A stretch of 29,055 nucleotides of DNA from CBDUQI01 sp965369325 (GTDB lineage: Bacteria; Pseudomonadota; Gammaproteobacteria; Steroidobacterales; JBCBZW01). The first letter of the stretch is position 1. The number at the start of each line of letters is the position of its first letter. This document shows, piece by piece, positions 24,173 to 29,055 of the stretch. The position numbers were made by a program, and so were the translations under genes. The notes beneath the pieces are model-generated. The model was not told the origin of the DNA. It ran no database searches and was given only the letters and a program-made list of their open reading frames with translations. The stretch spans positions 1 to 29,055 of the forward strand of contig CBDUQI010000056.1 of NCBI GenBank assembly GCA_965369325.1, in the 5' to 3' direction.

Positions 24173-25315
24173 TCACCGCTGGCCGAGTTGCTCCGGCGTC
24201 AGCAATTGCTGGCGCCGTTGTATCACCATCCACAAGATCGCGATGTACAGCCCAATTACCGCCAGACCCACCCATTCGATTTTCAGCGGGGTTAACTGGT
24301 ATAGCAACACCAGCCCGAAAAGCACCGCCCAATTGCCCGCGATGTACAACGGGACGCCGAAGCGTTGCGTGGTCAGTCCCAGATTCTGGGTGTACAGCCG
24401 CACCAGCGAATCTAGCGAGTTGATCACGAACAGGACGCCCACCGCCAGCATCGCGTGGGTCCAGAATGGACTAATGTCCAGGCCGTTGGAAAAGTACAGA
24501 TAGAGCACCGAGAACCAGACGGCAATCGGGATGGAGGGGACAATCAACAGCGCCAGCAGCAACTGCCATGCTTTGAGCCCGCTGGCAAAACGGGCAACGA
24601 ATTGCCCGATCATGATACTCCAGGAAAACCACCAGTACAGATAGAACTGGTGGTAGTCGGACTGCGGCTGGATAAAGCGGGGCAGGTGTGCGAAGTACTC
24701 ACTGATGTTGCCCATGGTGTGTGCCAGCGCGCCAACGCTCATGCCGGAGCCCAGCCACACGCCGACGATCAGCGAGAGAAACAACCAGGTGGAGCTAACG
24801 CTCAATATGCGCACAGCGCGGATGTCGGTGCTGGAAATGCTGGCCAGCAGTACCACCAGGGCGACCAGCGCAAAACGCATCCCGTTGCCAATGCCAGGCA
24901 TATAGTCGGGCAGATAAAGCAAAAACAGGTAGCCAGTGAAGGCACAGGTGCTGATGATAATGAGGTTGTTCACCCATTTGATTGCGGGTAACTCGAATAG
25001 TCTCAGCCGCGGCTCGACGATGCAGAAGTAAAACGTGGTCAGAAAGTAAAATCCCCAGACCAGAAAGCCCCAGAAGCCGAATTCGATCGCCAACGGGTTG
25101 GCGAAGGCGTAGGTGGCATCCGTGGCGTACAGTTCAAAGTCCACCAGCGGAAACATAATGAGCCCGACATCCAGTCCGGTGGTAAACAGGATGGCGATAA
25201 AGGTGAACAGCGAGGTGGCCATCGGCCCGCGACACACCGCGTTGCGCCAGCGGATTACCAACACCAGCGTGAGCGCCAGGGCCAGAGCAATTGCCAGCGA
25301 TAGAATCTGGGTCAT
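24173..25315 (-). CDS. Short BCCT-like membrane transporter
   Basis: 380 residues with about ten hydrophobic helices. YLYWWFSWSIMIGQFVARFA (225-244) followed by SG and LLALLIVPSIP matches the conserved betaine/choline/carnitine transporter core (YW..W...G.F.AR...G). Typical BCCT members have about 500 residues and 12 helices; this one seems to lack part of the N-terminal region and the long C-terminal tail, yet is intact with its own start. Sodium- or proton-coupled uptake of a trimethylammonium compound is the family role; the substrate here is unknown. Its ATG overlaps the phosphatase stop (ATGA), so it is the last gene of a coupled operon with phosphofructokinase and phosphatase. Confidence 0.6.
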   Translation of the reverse strand: MTQILSLAIALALALTLVLVIRWRNAVCRGPMATSLFTFIAILFTTGLDVGLIMFPLVDFELYATDATYAFANPLAIEFGFWGFLVWGFYFLTTFYFCIVEPRLRLFELPAIKWVNNLIIISTCAFTGYLFLLYLPDYMPGIGNGMRFALVALVVLLASISSTDIRAVRILSVSSTWLFLSLIVGVWLGSGMSVGALAHTMGNISEYFAHLPRFIQPQSDYHQFYLYWWFSWSIMIGQFVARFASGLKAWQLLLALLIVPSIPIAVWFSVLYLYFSNGLDISPFWTHAMLAVGVLFVINSLDSLVRLYTQNLGLTTQRFGVPLYIAGNWAVLFGLVLLYQLTPLKIEWVGLAVIGLYIAILWMVIQRRQQLLTPEQLGQR

Positions 25316-26463
25316 TGCGCCGAGCGCACAGTCGCCTTCAGCCTTTGGAACGCCTCAATGTAGGCTTGCACCGGTGCCGGGTCGGGCTCCAACGCCTCTA
25401 CCTGCTGCAGGTAACGCAGCATGCCCGCGCGGTCTTGCGGTAGCGCCAGGTGCTCGCCGCGGTGCATCACGTACGCTTCATCGCCTTCGATTACCACGTA
25501 GGCATGGCCGTTGCCATAGTGCGCGGATAAGCCGACGTCCGCTACCAGCACTTTGGCGTTGAAGCGCGGTACGACAGCACGCAACTTCGGGGTGTGCGCA
25601 ATCACAATTCGCTCGGCATCGTATGCGGCCAGGATACGGTCGACGATGGCCTCGTTTTGTGGGTTTTCTACCAGGGTGGCCAGCCCGCGATACCACAACG
25701 GCCCGTCAGTGGCGTTGACGAGGGCCGTGTCTGAGAGCTGCTGCGGGGCGGCCAGTTCTGTACGTACGCGCGTGTTGATTTCGCTGATGGGCATGTGCAT
25801 ATACGCTTCGGACAAACCGCCGTGCAGGAACACCGTGCGGTTTAGCCTTACGACGGCTTTGTGCCCCAGCACCCAGGCGCCATAGCGCCCGCCCGGTGCC
25901 CAGGCTTGGCGTAACTCTGCGATGCCCAGCGGATGGAGCAGATCCCACTGCGCACGATGGTCCGCATTAAATATCGGCCATTGCGCTTGCGGCAACCGGC
26001 CTTTGATGGAGTCAACCACGTTGGCATAGTAGCGATCGCGCGACCGGCCCGAGTTAGGGGTGGCGAATGCGGCGTACTCACCGGCATGCGTGTAGCGCAG
26101 ATCGTTTTGCATGGTCATCGATTCGTGATTACCGATCAGTGCATGCACGGCACCGCCGGCGCGGTTGGCCTGGCGCTCCAGTTTCATCAACAGGTCCATG
26201 CTCTTGCGGCTGTCCGGCCCACGATCCGGGATATCGCCGAGTTGCACCAGATGCGTCGCGCCACCGGTCCACTTGCCACGTAGGTTAATCAGCCCGGCGT
26301 CGGTTAACACGCGGACAAACTGTTCGTGATCGCCGTGCACATCGCCCACTGCCACTATCCGGGGCACATTCTCATAGTTGCCGGTGGCGTGCGGGGTGGG
26401 CACCCGCGCCAAACCGGCGATCGCGAAGCACCCGGCCAGCAATGTGAGTTGCATGCCGCGCAT
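25312..26463 (-). CDS. Exported Shewanella-like (Shelph-type) metallophosphatase
   Basis: 383 residues. The N-terminus MRGMQLTLLAGCFAIAGLA is a signal peptide, so the enzyme should act in the periplasm. The calcineurin-like fold is clear: GDVHG (40-44), GDIPDRG (76-82), GNHE (111-114), and downstream histidines in FLHGG, IAHTP and LSAHYG, which together bind two metal ions. The HLVQLGDIPDRGPDSRKSMDLLM context and GAVHALIGNHESM match Shewanella-like phosphatases, a PPP-family branch found in bacteria and some eukaryotes. The protein or phosphoester substrate is unknown. ATG 26463 lies two bases after the phosphofructokinase stop; ATG 26454 is an alternative. It overlaps the transporter gene by four bases. 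Confidence 0.82.
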   Translation of the reverse strand: MRGMQLTLLAGCFAIAGLARVPTPHATGNYENVPRIVAVGDVHGDHEQFVRVLTDAGLINLRGKWTGGATHLVQLGDIPDRGPDSRKSMDLLMKLERQANRAGGAVHALIGNHESMTMQNDLRYTHAGEYAAFATPNSGRSRDRYYANVVDSIKGRLPQAQWPIFNADHRAQWDLLHPLGIAELRQAWAPGGRYGAWVLGHKAVVRLNRTVFLHGGLSEAYMHMPISEINTRVRTELAAPQQLSDTALVNATDGPLWYRGLATLVENPQNEAIVDRILAAYDAERIVIAHTPKLRAVVPRFNAKVLVADVGLSAHYGNGHAYVVIEGDEAYVMHRGEHLALPQDRAGMLRYLQQVEALEPDPAPVQAYIEAFQRLKATVRSAQ

Positions 26464-26465
26464 CG

Positions 26466-27725
26466 CTACACCGCGAACAGCGGCAGTTTTCGGGCCACCG
26501 AGATACTCTTCAGTGGGCGATACTGGGGCAGCCCGCCTTTGTACGGGGGATAGGCTTCGCCCTGGATCAGCGGCTCCAGATAGCGCCGACAGCGCGCCGT
26601 GATGCCGAAGCCATCCCGTGAGATATAGCTGCGTGGCATTTTTTTCTCCACATTGGCCACGCGGGCGAGCGGCGCGGTATCGATTCTCCACCGATAGGGC
26701 GTATCGCTGGTGCGTTTGATGACGGGCATTACGGCGTTGCGGCCGGCCAGCGCCAGTTCGACCGCGGCTTTGCCAACAGCATAGGCCTGCTGCTCGTCCA
26801 CGGCCGAGGCGATATGGCGCGCGGAGCGCTGCATATAATCAGCCATCGCCCAATGATATTTGAGTCCGAGCTCCTGTTTGACTAGGTTGGCGATCATGGG
26901 CGCGATGCCGCCGAGCTGAACGTGTCCGAACGCATCCTTGCCCCCGGCATCCGCCAGAAATCGCCCGTCCGCCCAACGCGCGCCTTCGGAGGCGACCACC
27001 ACACAATAGGTATCGCGCTCCACCGCACGCTGCACGCGCGCAAGGAACGCGTCCTGCTCGAACGGCACTTCTGGAAATAAAATTGCATGCGGCGCCGCAA
27101 CATTCTCGTCACCCGCTAGCGCACCCGCGGCCGCAATCCATCCGGCATGCCTACCCATGACTTCCAACACAAAGAACTTGGTCGACGTGCGCGACATGGA
27201 CATGACGTCCATCGCCGCCTCGCGGGTGGAAACCGCAACATATTTGGCTACGGAGCCGAAGCCCGGACAGGTATCGGTGATGGGCAGGTCGTTGTCCACG
27301 GTCTTGGGGATGCCCACGCAGGTCACCGGATAGCCCATGGCTTTGCCAATCTGGGAGACCTTGTGCGCAGTATCCATCGAGTCGCCGCCGCCGTTATAAA
27401 AGAAGTACCCGATGTTGTGTGCCTCAAACACCTCGATCAGCCGCTCGTACTGTGCGCGGTTCTCCGCCAGACCCTTGAGTTTGTAGCGGCAAGAGCCAAA
27501 CGCGCCGCCCGGGCGATGTCGCAGCGAGGCAATGGTCGCTTTGGTCTCTTTACTGGTATCGATCAGATCCTCGGTGAGCGCACCCAGGATGCCATCGCGC
27601 CCGGCAAAGACCTTGCCGATCCGCTGAGGATTGGCGCGGGCAGTTTCGATCACCGCGCAGGCGGTACTGTTAATAACGGCGGTAACGCCGCCGGACTGAG
27701 CGTAGAACGCGTTTTTCTTCACCAT
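26466..27725 (-). CDS. pfp: 6-phosphofructokinase, probably pyrophosphate-dependent
   Basis: 419 residues, longer than the ATP-dependent bacterial PfkA (about 320). The fold is shown by AQSGGVTAVINS (9-20), YNGGGDSMDTAHKVS (110-124), GIPKTVDNDLP (138-148), VMGRHAGWIAA (189-199) and the later EGARW region. The Asp of GGGDS and the Lys of PKTVDND are the residues linked to pyrophosphate use in this family; ATP enzymes have GGDGS. The first Asp of the usual GGDDS/T is Gly here. The enzyme should interconvert fructose 6-phosphate and fructose 1,6-bisphosphate reversibly in the cytoplasm. AGGAG seven bases upstream fixes ATG 27725. It is the first gene of a three-gene operon. Confidence 0.85.
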   Translation of the reverse strand: MVKKNAFYAQSGGVTAVINSTACAVIETARANPQRIGKVFAGRDGILGALTEDLIDTSKETKATIASLRHRPGGAFGSCRYKLKGLAENRAQYERLIEVFEAHNIGYFFYNGGGDSMDTAHKVSQIGKAMGYPVTCVGIPKTVDNDLPITDTCPGFGSVAKYVAVSTREAAMDVMSMSRTSTKFFVLEVMGRHAGWIAAAGALAGDENVAAPHAILFPEVPFEQDAFLARVQRAVERDTYCVVVASEGARWADGRFLADAGGKDAFGHVQLGGIAPMIANLVKQELGLKYHWAMADYMQRSARHIASAVDEQQAYAVGKAAVELALAGRNAVMPVIKRTSDTPYRWRIDTAPLARVANVEKKMPRSYISRDGFGITARCRRYLEPLIQGEAYPPYKGGLPQYRPLKSISVARKLPLFAV

Positions 27726-27805
27726 GTGAGCACTCCTGTGCGGTGCAGCGGGGTGATGGCGCTTGTGGACAACTCCGTACGCCGGGTTCCGGCATAGTGC
27801 CCGGT

Positions 27806-27834
27806 TTGACGCGCGCCATGTCAATCTGTAGCTT
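27806..27834 (+). promoter_or_regulatory. Candidate sigma-70 promoter for adenylate kinase, with overlapping dyad
   Basis: TTGACG (27806-27811), a 17-base spacer, then TAGCTT (27829-27834), about 33 bases before the start codon. The -35 matches five of six consensus positions, the -10 only three. The sequence TTGAC-9 bases-GTCAA (27806-27824) is an inverted repeat. It puts a perfect TTGACA -35 on the opposite strand, facing the phosphofructokinase gene, though that strand has no well-spaced -10. Confidence 0.4.
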
Positions 27835-27866
27835 AGCGCGCGTTAGCGTACCGTGAGATGCGAACA

Positions 27867-29055
27867 ATGAGAATCGTTCTTCTTGGAGCGCCTGGCTCGG
27901 GCAAAGGCACTCAAGCCAGGAAACTGGTCGAAAAATATGGCATTCCCCAGGTCTCAACCGGCGATTTGCTGCGAGAGGCTGTAGCGGCGGGAACTCCCCT
28001 GGGCAGGTTGGCGAAAGCTGCAATGGACGCCGGACAATTGGTCTCGGACGAAATTGTGCTTGGCATCATCCGCGAGCGGTTATCCGAACCGGATACCGAG
28101 AAGGGATTCATCCTTGACGGCTTTCCGCGCAATATCGCGCAAGCCTCGGCACTAGATGATTTGCTGGTGCGGATCGGTCAGCCGCTGGATGTTGCGGTGC
28201 TCCTGGATGTGGATTTTGATCAGTTGATGCAACGTCTGACCGGCCGCATCACCTGTGCCGGTTGTGGCGCATTGTTTAATGCCTATACCTCGCCACCCAA
28301 GATAGAAGGTATCTGCGATTACTGCGGGAGCACGCGTTTGCTGCGCCGCGGCGACGACAACGAGGAGACAGTTGGCAACCGCCTTCGGGTTTACGAGAGC
28401 CAGACGCGCCCGTTGGTCGACTTCTATCAAAAACAGGGCAAGATGCGCGCATTGGATGGCGTCGGTGAGCCGGCGGCGATCTTCCAGCAGTTGATGGTGA
28501 TCGTTAAGCCGTTCCGCGGCGTGCGTAAGGTACGCCCGATCCCGCCGCCGGAAGAGGTAGAGGCAGCGCTTGAAGCCAAAGTGGCTGCAGCGAGTGCGGC
28601 CGCCAAGGTGGAAGCCTCACAGGCCGCGGCGAAGGCCAAACCCGCGAAGGCCGCCTCGCCCAAAAAGCCGGCGGCCAAGAAGGCGGTGGCTAAGAAGTCG
28701 GTCGCCAAGAAGGCAGCGCCCAAGGAAGTTGCCAAAAAAACAGTGGCTAAGAAGGTGACCAAGAAGAAGGTTGCCAAGAAGGCTGCGGTGAAAAAGGCGA
28801 CGACCAGGAAGGCTGCTAAGAAAGTGACCAAGAAGAAGGTCACTAAGAAGGCCGCAGTTAAGAAGGCGACGATCAAGAAAGTCGCTAAGAAGGCTGCAGC
28901 GAAGAAGGTGAGCCGTAAGAAGGTTGCCAAGAAAGCCGTAGCGAAGAAGGTCAGCCGTAAGAAGGTCGCCAAGAAAGCCGCAGCGAAGAAGGTCAGCCGT
29001 AAGAAGGTCGCCAAGAAAGCTGCAACGAAGAAGGTGAGCCGCAAGAAGGTCGCCA
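27867..29055 (+). CDS. adk: Adenylate kinase with C-terminal histone H1-like Lys/Ala tail (partial, runs off right edge)
   Basis: The reading frame from ATG 27867 stays open to the window end: 396 codons and one base, with no stop. Residues 1 to about 213 are a complete adenylate kinase: P-loop GAPGSGKGTQ (7-16), the AMP-binding STGDLLRE region, DGFPR (84-88), and a zinc-type lid with C130, C133, C150 and C153. It should convert ATP and AMP to two ADP. Normal enzymes end near residue 215. Here an Ala/Glu-rich linker (about 223-260) leads into a very basic Lys/Ala/Val region with KKVAKKAA-type units, like histone H1 tails and PAKKA tails of some bacterial nucleoid proteins. DNA or polyanion binding by the tail is inferred. 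An in-frame ATG at 27858 would add three residues. Confidence 0.9.
   Translation, partial: MRIVLLGAPGSGKGTQARKLVEKYGIPQVSTGDLLREAVAAGTPLGRLAKAAMDAGQLVSDEIVLGIIRERLSEPDTEKGFILDGFPRNIAQASALDDLLVRIGQPLDVAVLLDVDFDQLMQRLTGRITCAGCGALFNAYTSPPKIEGICDYCGSTRLLRRGDDNEETVGNRLRVYESQTRPLVDFYQKQGKMRALDGVGEPAAIFQQLMVIVKPFRGVRKVRPIPPPEEVEAALEAKVAAASAAAKVEASQAAAKAKPAKAASPKKPAAKKAVAKKSVAKKAAPKEVAKKTVAKKVTKKKVAKKAAVKKATTRKAAKKVTKKKVTKKAAVKKATIKKVAKKAAAKKVSRKKVAKKAVAKKVSRKKVAKKAAAKKVSRKKVAKKAATKKVSRKKVA
28899..29055 (+). repeat. 42-bp tandem repeat encoding the basic tail
   Basis: Copies at 28899-28940, 28941-28982 and 28983-29024, and a fourth cut by the window end from 29025. Each encodes 14 residues of the form AKKVSRKKVAKKAA. 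Copies differ at a few, mostly silent, bases. Copy number may go on beyond the window. Earlier parts of the tail show related but less regular units. Confidence 0.85.

Noticed and set aside
27147..27797. Plus-strand open frame of 216 codons
   Set aside because: It lies antisense to the well-supported phosphofructokinase gene and shows no family motif or ribosome site.
28427..29044. Minus-strand open frame of 205 codons rich in Phe, Leu and Ala, looking like a membrane protein
   Set aside because: It is the reverse complement of the AAG/AAA/GCC-rich adenylate kinase tail. Repeated Lys codons read backwards give Phe and Leu, so it is an artefact of the repeat.

Overview
The window looks like chromosomal DNA of a GC-rich gammaproteobacterium. 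This rests on DUF6502 genes, a pyrophosphate-type phosphofructokinase, a Shewanella-like phosphatase, PuuA/PuuB-like enzymes and AGGAG-type ribosome sites; the genus cannot be fixed from sequence alone. I see no tRNA, rRNA, insertion sequence, phage gene or CRISPR array.

Region A (1-8.8 kb) is regulatory and secretory. It holds two DUF6502 paralogues, each followed in the same direction by a signal-peptide protein. Between them lie a large membrane-anchored winged-helix/nSTAND-NTPase/TPR regulator, an exported protein with thrombospondin type 3 and dockerin-like calcium motifs, and an ECF-type sigma factor without a visible anti-sigma gene. The 530-base gap between the big regulator and the calcium-binding protein carries four separate inverted repeats.

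Region B (8.8-19.9 kb) looks like an amine or methylated-amine catabolic locus. It encodes an amidohydrolase lipoprotein, a PuuA-like glutamine synthetase homologue, a membrane protein, a PuuB-like FAD oxidase, a SnoaL-AraC fusion regulator, a GcvT-like folate-dependent protein and two phytoene-desaturase-like (PYROXD2-like) flavoproteins. The last three are tightly coupled and are preceded by a possible 20-codon leader ORF with a strong Shine-Dalgarno sequence.

Region C (20-24.1 kb) has a NiCoT-type nickel/cobalt permease with a His-rich loop, an OmpR-type response regulator, its histidine kinase, and a divergent periplasmic di-haem-motif cytochrome c related to reaction-centre cytochrome subunits.

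Region D (24.1-29.05 kb) has a translationally coupled three-gene operon (PPi-type phosphofructokinase, Shelph-like phosphatase, short BCCT-like permease). Divergent from it is an adenylate kinase gene that runs off the right edge. After a complete, zinc-lid-type kinase core this gene continues in frame into at least 180 more residues, largely a lysine/alanine histone H1-like tail with a 42-bp tandem repeat. The kinase-histone-tail fusion is the most unusual single object in the window.
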